A stretch of DNA of 64,000 nucleotides from Cyclobacterium sp. (GCF_014762705.1 NZ_JABURL010000050.1:62001-126000); one strand, 5' to 3'. Shown: positions 42,956 to 52,692, numbered from the stretch's first letter. Translations and numbers: made by a program. Notes: a model not told the origin generated them from the sequence alone.

Positions 42956-44428
42956 ATGACCACTTACTACCCATTCCGATTGCTGCTATTGATTTGTTTG
43001 ATTCTTTTTCAGGCTTGCCGGGAGCCTCAAAATACAGACTTGCTGGAAACCGCCGATTTGGCAGAGGCCTATGCAGGGTTTCAGGAAAATAGCATTACCG
43101 AACGAAGGTTTGGATACGATAAAATAGCCCCATTGATCAACAACCGTAGCTCTGTCTTTGAAAATCAGGTGTTGGGATATTCCGTAGAGGGAAGGCCTAT
43201 TCATTCCCTGACATTTGGAGAAGGGCAAGTAAAGGTATTGCTTTGGTCCCAGATGCATGGCAATGAAAGCACGGCCACAATGGCATTATTTGATCTTTTT
43301 AATTTTTTGGAGGGATCATCAGCTGATAAATTTGCCGATTTGCGTTCCACCATACGGGAAAATTTATTGCTGCGGTTCATCCCCATGGTCAACCCTGACG
43401 GTGCAGAAAGATTTCAGAGAAGGAATGTGCAGGACATTGATCTCAATAGGGATGCAATCAGGCAAAGCAGCCCGGAAGGCATCATTCTGAAAGAAGCAAG
43501 AGATGAGTTTGAACCTGAGTTTGGGTTTAACCTGCATGACCAAAATGTGTATTACAACGCTCAGGGAACTGCTCAGCCTGCCACAATTTCCGTATTGGCT
43601 CCGGCCTATAATGAAGCCAGGGAAATCAATCCAGTCAGAAGCAGGGCCATGAAGCTGATTGCAGGAATGAACAGGGTGCTACAGGAGGAGGTCCCCGGGC
43701 ATGTAGGTAAATACAACGACACTTTTGAACCCCGGGCATTTGGAGATAATTTTCAAAAGTGGGGGACCAGCACCATTTTGATAGAGTCGGGAGGGTATCC
43801 GGATGATCCGGAAAAGCAATATATCAGGAAGCTCAATTTCATGATTATTCTCAATGCCTTGTATGAAATTGCAAGCGGTAGATATGAAAACTTTAATGAG
43901 GATGATTATTTCGCTATTCCTGATAATGATTCCAAATTGATGGATCTCCTGATAAAAAATGTAGGCACGGAAACCAATGACTACAGCTACCGGGCTGATA
44001 TTGGTATCCGGAGATCTGACCTGTACCAGGAAGGCATCCGTTATACCAGGGGCAATGTTTCGGATTGGGGTGATCTGTCGGTTTATTATGGCTATCAGGA
44101 ACTGGATGCTGAAGGGATGGTACTGAGCCCCGGTAAAGTTTGGAATGAAGAAATTGCTTTGGAAGATTTGACAGATAGCCTGGCCTGGGGTATGCTCAAA
44201 AATGGGTATTTGGCTGTAAAAACCCAAGAAGCCGACAAAGGGAAGATTCATGAATGGCCACTTCTTTTATATTCAGGTGACATGAAGCCAGCCATGAAGG
44301 CGGGATTAGACAACAGCCCTGATTTTTACCTGGTAAAGGACGGAAAATTGCGGTATGCGGTGGTTAATGGGTTTTTGATTGATCTGGAAAAGCAAGCATC
44401 GACTCCTTTTTTGCAAAAGGTACGGTAA
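42956..44428 (+). CDS. M14-family zinc carboxypeptidase (lipoprotein)
   Basis: 490 residues with a lipoprotein signal (LLLICLILFQACRE, Cys near 20). M14 motifs: zinc ligands H-x-x-E in QMHGNESTA, VNPDGAERFQRRN with the substrate-binding Arg, a second zinc His in FNLHDQ, and catalytic Glu in ILIESGG. A C-terminal extension beyond about residue 310 has no clear family. It removes C-terminal residues from peptides in the periplasm or on the surface. Located opposite an Ala-Glu epimerase gene, it may release murein peptides. Substrate specificity is uncertain. Confidence 0.88.
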   Translation: MTTYYPFRLLLLICLILFQACREPQNTDLLETADLAEAYAGFQENSITERRFGYDKIAPLINNRSSVFENQVLGYSVEGRPIHSLTFGEGQVKVLLWSQMHGNESTATMALFDLFNFLEGSSADKFADLRSTIRENLLLRFIPMVNPDGAERFQRRNVQDIDLNRDAIRQSSPEGIILKEARDEFEPEFGFNLHDQNVYYNAQGTAQPATISVLAPAYNEAREINPVRSRAMKLIAGMNRVLQEEVPGHVGKYNDTFEPRAFGDNFQKWGTSTILIESGGYPDDPEKQYIRKLNFMIILNALYEIASGRYENFNEDDYFAIPDNDSKLMDLLIKNVGTETNDYSYRADIGIRRSDLYQEGIRYTRGNVSDWGDLSVYYGYQELDAEGMVLSPGKVWNEEIALEDLTDSLAWGMLKNGYLAVKTQEADKGKIHEWPLLLYSGDMKPAMKAGLDNSPDFYLVKDGKLRYAVVNGFLIDLEKQASTPFLQKVR

Positions 44429-44563
44429 AACCAAACCACCTTAAAACAGAAAAATCATCCTGGTTTCACACTGCTATTTTCAGGTATGAATGCCTATTTA
44501 TTGTAATTGTACAGAAAAATGGTTAAAATCGAATTTGTTTTTATTTAAACCTTAGATAACCCT

Positions 44564-45295
44564 ATGCAAAATAAATCGACTACTGAGGAAATCAGAAAAA
44601 GATTCGATCGGGATGTGGAACGTTTTTCTAACCTGGATACCGGGCAGGAGGCCACTATGGATGCCCCCCTTTCCATGGAGCTGATTGCCAATGCGGTGGT
44701 GGTTTCCAGTCCACAAGCTAAGACTTTATTGGATATTGGCTCCGGAGCAGGAAATCTTTCCTTAAAAATATTACAATACCTCCCACAAATAGATTGTGAT
44801 TTGCTTGATCTGAGCAAACCCATGTTGGTAAAAGCCCAGGATCGGGTTTCCTGGGCGACTACCGGGAAGGTAAATACCATTCAGGCAGATATCAGGGATG
44901 CTGAATTGACTGCCAATAAATATGATGTTATTGTGGCTGCTGCCGTATTGCATCACCTGAGGAATGAGCAGGACTGGGAGGATGTTTTTAGAAAAATTTT
45001 CGAGCTTTTGGCACCGGGTGGATCGTTTTGGGTTTCTGATTTGGTGGCGCATGATGATCCAAAAGTTCAGGAAATGATGTGGAACAGGTATGCCCGTTAC
45101 CTGGAGAGCATTGGAGGCCTCAAATACAGAAAGAAAGTATTCGATTATATTGAAAAGGAAGACAGCCCCCGTTCAATGACCTTTCAGCTCAGGCTGATGG
45201 AGAAGGTAGGTTTTACCCAATTGGATGTCTTGCATAAGAATTGTTGTTTTGCTGCTTTCGGGGGTAAAAAGCCATTGGCAGACCTTTCTGAATAA
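44564..45295 (+). CDS. Class I SAM-dependent methyltransferase
   Basis: 243 residues. Motif I LLDIGSGAGNLSLKIL (about 51-66), the acidic DLLDLSKPMLVKA, DIRDAELTANKYDVIVAAAVLHHL (motif II and III) and a C-terminal substrate domain. The N-terminal EIRKRFDRDVERFSNLDTGQ resembles small-molecule methyltransferases. The substrate cannot be told. It converges on radA with a 4-nt gap and no terminator between them. Confidence 0.85.
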   Translation: MQNKSTTEEIRKRFDRDVERFSNLDTGQEATMDAPLSMELIANAVVVSSPQAKTLLDIGSGAGNLSLKILQYLPQIDCDLLDLSKPMLVKAQDRVSWATTGKVNTIQADIRDAELTANKYDVIVAAAVLHHLRNEQDWEDVFRKIFELLAPGGSFWVSDLVAHDDPKVQEMMWNRYARYLESIGGLKYRKKVFDYIEKEDSPRSMTFQLRLMEKVGFTQLDVLHKNCCFAAFGGKKPLADLSE

Positions 45296-45299
45296 GGAC

Positions 45300-46676
45300 T
45301 TATAAAAACAGGTGGCGGTACATTTCTTCCAATTTTCCAACAGGTAAAATTTCAATAGCAAATTTTCGCGGGCCCAGTCCTTTGATGGCATACTTGGACA
45401 AAATGATCCTTTTGAATCCCATTTTCGCGGCTTCGGCTATGCGGCTTTCAATGCGGTTTACAGCCCTGATTTCTCCTCCAAGGCCGATTTCCCCCGCAAA
45501 ACAAGTGCCCGGATCGATAGGACTGTCTTCATGGGAGGAAATGATAGAGGCGCAGACAGAAAGGTCTAATCCCGGATCATCTACCCTCAGCCCACCGGCT
45601 ACGTTGAGGAAAACATCTTGTTGCCCCAAGCGCATTCCCCCTCTTTTTTCCAGGACTGCGAGCAGCATGTTGAGTCTTTTGGCATCATGTCCGGTGCTGC
45701 TTCTCTGAGGGGTTCCATAAGTAGCAGGGCTGACGAGAGACTGGATTTCTATCAAAAGAGGGCGGTTACCTTCTAGCATGGCCCCTATGGCCACCCCGTT
45801 GAGCTGCTCTTGCCGCTGGGTCAGCAGAATTTCAGATGGATTGTTTACCGCCTTCAGGCCATCGGCATGCATTTCGTAGATGCCAAGTTCATTGGTGGAG
45901 CCAAAGCGATTTTTGGAGGTTCGCAGAATACGGTAACTCAGGTGCCGGTCACCTTCAAATTGTAATACCGTGTCCACCATGTGCTCGAGGATCTTTGGCC
46001 CTGCGATGGAGCCATCCTTGGTGATATGACCGATAAGAAAAACTGGAGTACCTGTTTGCTTGGCAAATTTCATCAATTCAGCCGTGCATTCCCGGACCTG
46101 GCTGACTGAGCCGGCAGCTGAAGCCACATACTGGCTGTGGAGGGTCTGGATGGAGTCTATGACCAGTAATTCGGGCTTTAACAATTCTATCTGTTGGAAA
46201 ATCTGTTGGGTATTGGTTTCTGAAAGTACATAGCATTGGTCAGATTGGTATTTCATGCGCTCACTGCGCATTTTAATCTGATTTTCACTTTCTTCTCCGG
46301 AAACGTAAAGGATTTTTGTCTGGCCAAGCATCAGGGCGATCTGAAGCATTAAAGTGGATTTCCCTATTCCCGGTTCCCCGCCTATTAATACAAGGGATCC
46401 GGGCACGATACCCCCTCCCAAAACCCTGTCCAATTCCTCATCCCTTGTCACCAGCCTGGATTGTTCCTTATAGTTGATTTCTTTCAACTTTTTTGGCTTA
46501 TTGGCTTTTTTGGGGTCTGAGTTGCCGGACTTCCAGGCACCCCTTTGGCCATCTTCTTTCTGGACCACTTCCTCTACATAGGTGTTCCATTCCCCACAGG
46601 AAGGACATTTTCCTACCCATTTGGCACTTTCCACCCCACAGTTTTGACAGAAATAAGCAGTTTTAATTTTGGCCAT
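45300..46676 (-). CDS. radA: DNA repair protein RadA
   Basis: 458 residues: a zinc finger FCQNCGVESAKWVGKCPSCG at the N-terminus, Walker A GGEPGIGKSTLM, the RadA-specific KNRFGS motif and a C-terminal Lon-like domain (LNVAGGLRVDDPGLDLSVCA). It is a hexameric branch-migration helicase acting in recombination. It lies 71 nt after polA on the same strand. Confidence 0.97.
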   Translation of the reverse strand: MAKIKTAYFCQNCGVESAKWVGKCPSCGEWNTYVEEVVQKEDGQRGAWKSGNSDPKKANKPKKLKEINYKEQSRLVTRDEELDRVLGGGIVPGSLVLIGGEPGIGKSTLMLQIALMLGQTKILYVSGEESENQIKMRSERMKYQSDQCYVLSETNTQQIFQQIELLKPELLVIDSIQTLHSQYVASAAGSVSQVRECTAELMKFAKQTGTPVFLIGHITKDGSIAGPKILEHMVDTVLQFEGDRHLSYRILRTSKNRFGSTNELGIYEMHADGLKAVNNPSEILLTQRQEQLNGVAIGAMLEGNRPLLIEIQSLVSPATYGTPQRSSTGHDAKRLNMLLAVLEKRGGMRLGQQDVFLNVAGGLRVDDPGLDLSVCASIISSHEDSPIDPGTCFAGEIGLGGEIRAVNRIESRIAEAAKMGFKRIILSKYAIKGLGPRKFAIEILPVGKLEEMYRHLFL

Positions 46677-46747
46677 GATAAATATTAGATGCTTTGGTAC
46701 GGAATGTAACTATTAATCGGGGTTTGGTTTTGTCTGGATCAAAAATC

Positions 46748-49558
46748 TCAATGGGCTTCCAGCCAATCTTTGCCCATGCCTATCTCCACCTCCAGCGGTA
46801 CCGCTATTTTGATTGCATCGGCCATGAGTTTCGGGATTTCCTGTTTTAACAATTCCGTTTCTTCCTTGTGGGCATCAAATACCAGTTCATCGTGTACCTG
46901 CAATATCATTTTGGATTTGAGCTTGTTTTGAAGCATCCATTCGTGAACATGTATCATGGCCACTTTGATCATGTCGGCTGCTGAACCCTGAATAGGCGCA
47001 TTGATGGCATTTCTTTCTGCGAATCCCCTCATGGTAGCATTCCGGCTGTTGATGTCCCGTAAGTAGCGTCTTCTTCCCAAAATGGTTTCCACATATTCAT
47101 TCTTCCGGGCTTTTTCTATGCTTTCATCCATATAGGCTTTTACAGAGGGGAATTCTTTGAAATATGCATCGATGATGTCTTTGGCTTCCCCCCTGGGGAT
47201 TTTCAATCTTTGGGATAGCCCGAAAGCAGAAATACCATAGATGATCCCAAAATTGGCCGTCTTGGCTTTTCGGCGCATATCCCCTGTCACTTCCGCCAAA
47301 GGAACCTGGAAAATTTTTGCGGCCGTGGTGGCATGAATGTCTCTGCCGTTTTTAAAGGCTTCTATCATGGAAGTATCCTGAGAGAATGCGGCCATGATGC
47401 GCAGTTCTATCTGGCTGTAATCTGCTGCAAGAATTACATGGTTTGCGTCCCTGGGAACAAAGGCCTTTCTTATTTCCCTTCCCCTTTCGGTTCGGATTGG
47501 AATGTTCTGCAGGTTGGGATTGATGGAGGAGAGCCTGCCTGTGGCAGCTACGAATTGATTGTAGGTGGTATGGATCCGGCCGGTTTTTGGATTGATCAGG
47601 CTGGGAAGGGCATCCACATAGGTGGATTTGAGCTTGACCATTTGCCTGAAATCCAGGATGGCCTGGGCTATCTCGTGTTCTACGGCAAGCTTGCTCAGAA
47701 CTTCTTCTCCGGTAGCATATTGCCCCGTTTTTGTTTTCTTTGCCTTGGGGTCCAGTTGGAGTTTGTTAAAAAGGATCTCGCCCAGCTGCTTGGGGGAGCT
47801 GAGGTTAAACCGTTCTCCCGCCAGTTCGTAAACCTTTTTTTCTATTTCCCGGCTTTCTGTTTCCAGTTCTTTGGACATCTCTGCCAAACTATCCGTATCG
47901 ATCCTGACACCCTCAAATTCCATGGCTGCCAACACTTCAATTAATGGACTTTCTACTTCATGAAGTAAATGATCGAGTTTGTTCTCCTTAATGATGGGAT
48001 CCAGGGATTTTTTCAACAAGAGGGTAATATCCGCATCTTCTGCGGCATAATCTACTACTTCATCCGGATCCACATCCTTCATGTTGCCCTGGTTTTTACC
48101 TTTTTTACCAATGAGGGTCTCTATGGATACGGGCTTATAATTGAGGTACTGCTCGGCCATCCAATCCATGGAATGTTTGCCTTCCGGTTCGATCAGGTAA
48201 TGGGCCAGCATGGTATCATAAAGCTTTCCCTTCACTTCCATGCCATAATTCATCAAGACCAGGATATCGTATTTGATGTTTTGACCTATTTTCAGGATTT
48301 CAACGGATTCAAAAACCGGCTTTAACAGGGATAACAGATTTTTTGCAGCCTTCATCTCTCCCGGAAAGGGGATGTAGTAGGCTTCACCGGGGAGGTAGGC
48401 AAAGGAAATCCCCACCAATTCAGCCTCATTGGGATTAATGGAGGTAGTTTCCGTATCGAAACAAATCTCTTTTTGCATCAGTAAGTAGCTTACCAAATTT
48501 TTAATGGCCTGCTCTCCGGATACCTTGTGGTAATCATGGTCCCGGGTAAAAAGGCTGCCCAGACTGTTTGTGGCTGGAATAGGGGGTTCCGGTGTTGCAA
48601 TTTCATTGCTTTCTGCAGTATCCTGTCCGGTAAATAAACCCAATTGCTCATCCACTTTCAATGCCGGCTTTTTGAGGGCTTCTCCAAAAACCCTCTTGGT
48701 CAATGTCCTGAATTCCAGCTCAGCAAAAAGTGCTTTCAGTTTTTCTTCATGGGGAGGATCCCGTGTCAGGGATTTCTCATCAAATTCAATGGGGACATCC
48801 TGCATGATCGTGGCCAGCTCCTTGGATAAAATGCCTTGTTGGGCATAATTTTCCACATTTTCCTTTTGCTTGCCCTTCAGCTGATCGGTGTTCTTTACCA
48901 GTTCCTCAACTGAGCCATATTCTTTCAAAAGTTTAACGGCGGTTTTGGCACCAATTCCGGGTATTCCTGGGATATTGTCCACAGCATCTCCCATGAGGCC
49001 CAGTATATCCCTTACCTGATCCACATTTTCGATGTCCCATTTTTCACATATCTCTTTCGGGCCCATAATATCCACCGCATTACCCATAAAAGCCGGTTTA
49101 TACAGGTAAATGTGGTCTTCCACCAACTGTCCGTAGTCCTTATCCGGAGTCATCATGTACACGGTAAAACTGGTTCTCTCCGCTTTTTTGGCCAATGTGC
49201 CAATGATATCATCGGCTTCGTAACCATCAAGCTCAAGGGTGGGAATGTTAAACGCCTGCACAATTTGTTTGACCCAGGGAATGCCGACCTCAATGTCTTC
49301 AGGTTGTTCCTGCCTGTTGGCCTTATAGGCTTCAAACTGTTTGTGGCGAAAAGTGGGGGCCTTGGTGTCGAATACCACGGCGATGTGTGTGGGGTTTTCC
49401 TTTTCCAGAACCTCCAGCAATGTATTGGTAAATCCCAGCATGACTCCCGTGTTGAGCCCTTTGCTGTTGATTCTGGGGTTTTTGCTGAAGGCAAAATGAG
49501 CCCTGTATATCAGGGCCATTGCGTCCAGAAGAAAAAGTTTTTTACTGCCTTTAGCCAT
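46748..49558 (-). CDS. polA: DNA polymerase I
   Basis: 936 residues with all three domains: 5' nuclease (about 1-300; LLDAMALIYRAHFAF, YEADDIIGTLAKKA, GDAVDNIPGIPGIG), 3'-5' exonuclease with intact acidic residues (ICFDTETTSINPN near 367) and polymerase (LAADYSQIELRIMAAFS, motif C QVHDELVFDAH). It fills gaps and removes primers. It is a full-length, apparently proofreading form. No terminator was seen before radA. Confidence 0.97.
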   Translation of the reverse strand: MAKGSKKLFLLDAMALIYRAHFAFSKNPRINSKGLNTGVMLGFTNTLLEVLEKENPTHIAVVFDTKAPTFRHKQFEAYKANRQEQPEDIEVGIPWVKQIVQAFNIPTLELDGYEADDIIGTLAKKAERTSFTVYMMTPDKDYGQLVEDHIYLYKPAFMGNAVDIMGPKEICEKWDIENVDQVRDILGLMGDAVDNIPGIPGIGAKTAVKLLKEYGSVEELVKNTDQLKGKQKENVENYAQQGILSKELATIMQDVPIEFDEKSLTRDPPHEEKLKALFAELEFRTLTKRVFGEALKKPALKVDEQLGLFTGQDTAESNEIATPEPPIPATNSLGSLFTRDHDYHKVSGEQAIKNLVSYLLMQKEICFDTETTSINPNEAELVGISFAYLPGEAYYIPFPGEMKAAKNLLSLLKPVFESVEILKIGQNIKYDILVLMNYGMEVKGKLYDTMLAHYLIEPEGKHSMDWMAEQYLNYKPVSIETLIGKKGKNQGNMKDVDPDEVVDYAAEDADITLLLKKSLDPIIKENKLDHLLHEVESPLIEVLAAMEFEGVRIDTDSLAEMSKELETESREIEKKVYELAGERFNLSSPKQLGEILFNKLQLDPKAKKTKTGQYATGEEVLSKLAVEHEIAQAILDFRQMVKLKSTYVDALPSLINPKTGRIHTTYNQFVAATGRLSSINPNLQNIPIRTERGREIRKAFVPRDANHVILAADYSQIELRIMAAFSQDTSMIEAFKNGRDIHATTAAKIFQVPLAEVTGDMRRKAKTANFGIIYGISAFGLSQRLKIPRGEAKDIIDAYFKEFPSVKAYMDESIEKARKNEYVETILGRRRYLRDINSRNATMRGFAERNAINAPIQGSAADMIKVAMIHVHEWMLQNKLKSKMILQVHDELVFDAHKEETELLKQEIPKLMADAIKIAVPLEVEIGMGKDWLEAH

Positions 49559-49980
49559 TTGTAGATCTGGTTTTTGAGGTATTTATAGGAATCGCTCGCA
49601 GATTATTTCTGCTAAATCCAGCCCAAGTTAGTGATTTTTGGGCAATGCTTCGGATGGAAAAACATAAGAATTTGCCCAAATATCTTAGGCTTTATTAATT
49701 CCTGAAACCGGCTCAGGTAATTGCATACAGAAAACAAAAGATTAATTCCAAAATTCCCTCTCCGGTTAGGAGAGCGATTCCCCTTTGGATTTATTTTCAT
49801 TGCAGCAGGTGAAAATGGAGAAACAGAACAGGGGAAATGTATTCGATGGTTTGACCCCTTTTGGGCTTGGTTTTTTTAAATCGGACTCTTTGTGAAAAAT
49901 GATCAGACAACCGCTGTTGCTTATTTGGTTTCTAAATTGTAATGATTACAATTGATATATTTCAACCAAACCCGATCACA
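49559..49980. other. Intergenic region between polA and the clan CD-like module
   Basis: About 420 bp. A short perfect hairpin CTCTCC/GGAGAG lies near 49757-49775 and a long-loop GGGCAA/TTGCCC pair near 49637-49684. No supported gene or promoter was seen. Confidence 0.45.
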
Positions 49981-50307
49981 TTACGGCAGCATTCCAAGCC
50001 AATGCTCCAGCAGTACTCCCATATAGAATTGATGGTTTAAACGGCTTCCTTTTTTGCACAATACAAACTTGCCCTGTAAAAAATATTCGGTTACCTGACC
50101 ATTGTTGTCTATTATGATTTGACAGTCCGGGCGAATAAGTATTGGTCTTGTACTTTTACCCATTTGGGCAAAGAGATTTTTAAAAAAAACTGAAATGCCA
50201 GATCCCTGTACACGCCTAAGTTCGTTTAAAAACAAATTGCGTTGGTACGAATCCAATGTAAGTTCGTTTGGGGTACCGTACTCAATTATTTTAACAATAG
50301 TAGCCAT
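49981..50307 (-). CDS. Unknown partner protein of the clan CD-like module
   Basis: 108 residues from ATG 50307, which overlaps the upstream TGA as TGATG; the frame also opens at TTG 50313 but the ATG is preferred. The sequence (MATIVKIIEYGTPNELTLDS; SVFFKNLFAQMGKSTRPILI; DNNGQVTEYFLQGKFVLCKK) has no recognised domain, no signal peptide and no membrane helix. Coupled translation suggests that it works with the upstream protein, perhaps as inhibitor, substrate or adaptor. Function unknown. Confidence 0.7.
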   Translation of the reverse strand: MATIVKIIEYGTPNELTLDSYQRNLFLNELRRVQGSGISVFFKNLFAQMGKSTRPILIRPDCQIIIDNNGQVTEYFLQGKFVLCKKGSRLNHQFYMGVLLEHWLGMLP

Positions 50308-50945
50308 CACCAATTGCCATTTTTAAATCCTAACCAGCAAGCATTTCCAGTTGCATTTGATCCACCAGGATATTTTTCCCAAATCGTTGTCGTCCAGGGA
50401 GGAATGGACCAGGTCAGTTCTCGCTCGGTGAAGGTGTCGACAGTTTTTTCACTTCCCTCGACATGAGAACCAGATAAATATCCATTGGATCCATAAACCC
50501 AAATTCTATGAGCAAACGAAGCAGCATTGAATTGTAGGGCATCCGCAAGTAGCTTAGCAATTGGTCCTGTAACCAAAGGGTTTGTTATTCGTGTTGTACG
50601 CTTCAGTCCGGTGTTGCATCCCGAAAGATAAATACTGGCCTCATCACACCAGGTAAGGGTTTTCAATTGGCTTGCCCAGGTATTGACATCAGTCCTTGAC
50701 AAGTCATTGATTCCTATTGGGTTGCCGTGAGCATAAATTTCCAGTGTTTTCAAACAAGGATGATCAGGATCTATGGTAAGAAATTGATTGATTTTATTTA
50801 TCAGATCCGGAAGATCATCGTAACCTAATATCACCTCCCAGGTATTCGGTGCGTTGCGGACAATGCGGGCTTCAGTATTATCGTATTGATTTTGTGAGTC
50901 CCAACCTTTTGTGTAGGGAGCAATCACATTTAATTCAGTAGCCAT
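50307..50945 (-). CDS. Clan CD-like (caspase/CHAT/DUF4347-type) candidate protease
   Basis: 212 residues, no signal peptide. Two motifs follow the clan CD pattern: a hydrophobic strand then His-Gly (LKTLEIYAHGNPIG, His73) and a hydrophobic strand then Cys (ASIYLSGCNTG, Cys110). CHAT and DUF4347 proteins show the same HG ... [SA]xC layout. The C-terminal part (VYGSNGYLSGSHVEG, WEKYPGGSNATGNACWLG) is unassigned. No fused sensor, repeat or effector domain was found, unlike most relatives. Activity is inferred from the motif alone; the order of His and Cys fits a catalytic dyad. Confidence 0.65.
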   Translation of the reverse strand: MATELNVIAPYTKGWDSQNQYDNTEARIVRNAPNTWEVILGYDDLPDLINKINQFLTIDPDHPCLKTLEIYAHGNPIGINDLSRTDVNTWASQLKTLTWCDEASIYLSGCNTGLKRTTRITNPLVTGPIAKLLADALQFNAASFAHRIWVYGSNGYLSGSHVEGSEKTVDTFTERELTWSIPPWTTTIWEKYPGGSNATGNACWLGFKNGNW

Positions 50946-51319
50946 AACTCCTAGCGTGATTCAACCATTTATTCAATTGAAAAAGTGATAAAATACGATA
51001 TAAGGTAGAAATTAAATTGAATAAATCAAAATAAAAAATAATATTTTTATCAAATTATCATTTCTGTAATTTTACAGAGACATGCCGGGAAATGGCATAA
51101 ATCCCTATAAGTATACATCCTTGAACGCATAATTTTTCAATTGAAAGAACCCATTTCTCAGGTAAAAGTAAAGTGCCTATGTCGGTTATTTTTCCCGGAT
51201 TCCTGTCCTTATTCATTTTTTGGTAAGATTATTGGTATATTTCGGGAAATTATCAGTTTGAATTCTGACCTTTATCTGAAGAAATTTAACAATATGTTTA
51301 ACCTTAAATTCTAGTCCTT
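50946..51319. other. AT-rich intergenic region
   Basis: About 370 bp. The first 130 bp, directly upstream of the clan CD-like gene, are very AT-rich, as seen before transferred or silenced genes. TATATTTC near 51234 resembles a -7 box for the next plus-strand gene but lacks the final G. No gene was recognised. Confidence 0.45.
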
Positions 51320-51628
51320 ATGAAAAAGATCGCATACTTTTTATCCATGCTGATGTTATTGACAGCTATTGCACCTGCGGCCATGGCAAAAGAAAAACCG
51401 GCAGAAAAAGAACCCAGTCCGGAAGAGCAGGCACGTTTAGAACAATTGGATGAACGGGTTTTGGAAATAAAGGCCATGGATTTTAAGGCCATGGACAAGG
51501 ATGAGCGCAAAGAGATTCGCAACGAACTGAGGGAAATTAACAAAGAGGCCAAAGCGCTGGGTGGTGGTGTTTACATCTCCGCTGGTGCCCTGATTGTCAT
51601 TCTTATTTTACTAATCATTTTGACTTAA
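51320..51628 (+). CDS. Small secreted coiled-coil protein with C-terminal membrane helix
   Basis: 102 residues: signal peptide (IAYFLSMLMLLTAIAPAAMA), a highly charged helical stretch (about 25-75; EEQARLEQLDERVLEIKAMD), then a hydrophobic tail (ISAGALIVILILLIILT). A repeat-like pair KAMDFKAMDKDERKEIRNEL is present. Small proteins with this layout are common in Bacteroidota but their role is unknown. A strong terminator follows. Confidence 0.7.
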   Translation: MKKIAYFLSMLMLLTAIAPAAMAKEKPAEKEPSPEEQARLEQLDERVLEIKAMDFKAMDKDERKEIRNELREINKEAKALGGGVYISAGALIVILILLIILT

Positions 51629-51634
51629 TAAAAG

Positions 51635-51675
51635 CAGCCCCAATCTCTCAAAATGGGGATTGGGGCTGTTTATTT
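51635..51675 (+). terminator. Terminator after the small membrane protein
   Basis: AGCCCCAATC (51636-51645) pairs with GATTGGGGCT (51658-51667), followed by GTTTATTTT. It may also act on the convergent gene from 52194. Confidence 0.85.
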
Positions 51676-51750
51676 TCGTTCGGTGAGTCACAGCCAACAA
51701 AGTGGTGTAAGATTGCCTTGGGGATTAATCTTTTTTGCTTTATCTGCCAA

Positions 51751-52194
51751 TCAGGATTGTGTTTTTAAAAACTTTTTTACTTTCAGGGCTCTCCAGAGGA
51801 TTATGGTCAGAGGAAGCAACCAAATGCCTTCATTGAAAAGCAAATGAAAGGCAACTCGCTTATTCCATTCTAAACTTCCCATGTAGAGGCCCAGAAAACT
51901 TATCAGAGAAACTATTTTTCCTAGAAAACCAATACCAATCAGGTAAATCCAGCTGATAGGATAAAAGGCGGATAAGAACAGCATTAGCCCGGTTACCATG
52001 CCAATGCCTCCATAAAACAAGGTGTCTGTTCCACCTGAAAAGCTATTTTCCATGGATAACCAGCTCAGAACAGCAGGGCCAAACCACCTGAAAAATGCTC
52101 CCCAAAGGATCGCATAAATCCCGGAAAGCAACAATAGCCCTCTGTGAGGCATGGTGAATTTTGGAAAGGTTTCAGTTACCGGTTGTTTTTTCAT
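51751..52194 (-). CDS. Small integral membrane protein
   Basis: 147 residues with four predicted helices (LLLLSGIYAILWGAFFRWF; LFYGGIGMVTGLMLFLSAF; SWIYLIGIGFLGKIVSLISF; LFNEGIWLLPLTIIL). No named family recognised. It lies 42 nt downstream of the next minus-strand gene and may form a transcript with it. Confidence 0.65.
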   Translation of the reverse strand: MKKQPVTETFPKFTMPHRGLLLLSGIYAILWGAFFRWFGPAVLSWLSMENSFSGGTDTLFYGGIGMVTGLMLFLSAFYPISWIYLIGIGFLGKIVSLISFLGLYMGSLEWNKRVAFHLLFNEGIWLLPLTIILWRALKVKKFLKTQS

Positions 52195-52236
52195 ATAATT
52201 ATCAATCAGATAGACTTGAAAAAAGTTTGGATGAAT

Positions 52237-52692
52237 TTAATTTTTTATGGTTTCGGAAAAATACCTGAATTTCCAGAGGGTTTCGCTGATAAAATTGATG
52301 GGCTGATAGGTCTGCCGGATGTTTCGGGGAATAAAACCCTCCAGTATCACCCTAAAGTGGTTGAACCTGTCTTTTTCCACGTAAAGGGTAAAATTAGCGG
52401 TCAGTTTGAGTAATTCACTCGGGAAAAATAATTTTTGGTGGACTTTAATTATTGGAGAAGGGATTCCGAATTTCTTTTGACCTGCAGCATAGGTCTTAAC
52501 AGCCATTTCAAAATCAGCTGGCCCCATACGGAGGCTTGATTGCCCGGTAAATTTGGGATTAAAGGAATGGATCAGTTGAATATTGTTTTTGGTGAATGAA
52601 TAATGAATTTCCTGTTCAACTTGCTTTTTTAGAAAGACATGGTTCTGGGTAGCAAAAAAATGCCAAATTGTATCGATTCTTTTGAGTTCCAT
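52237..52692 (-). CDS. Uncharacterised soluble protein
   Basis: 151 residues, no signal peptide. Beta-rich middle (SLRMGPADFEMAVKTYAAGQ; KLTANFTLYVEKDRFNHFRV) and basic, aromatic ends. No domain recognised. Coding is supported by the intact frame, protein-like composition and same-strand neighbours. Confidence 0.6.
   Translation of the reverse strand: MELKRIDTIWHFFATQNHVFLKKQVEQEIHYSFTKNNIQLIHSFNPKFTGQSSLRMGPADFEMAVKTYAAGQKKFGIPSPIIKVHQKLFFPSELLKLTANFTLYVEKDRFNHFRVILEGFIPRNIRQTYQPINFISETLWKFRYFSETIKN

Noticed and set aside
47333-47944. 203-codon plus-strand frame opposite polA
   Set aside because: Mirror frame of conserved polA sequence; no domain and no promoter.
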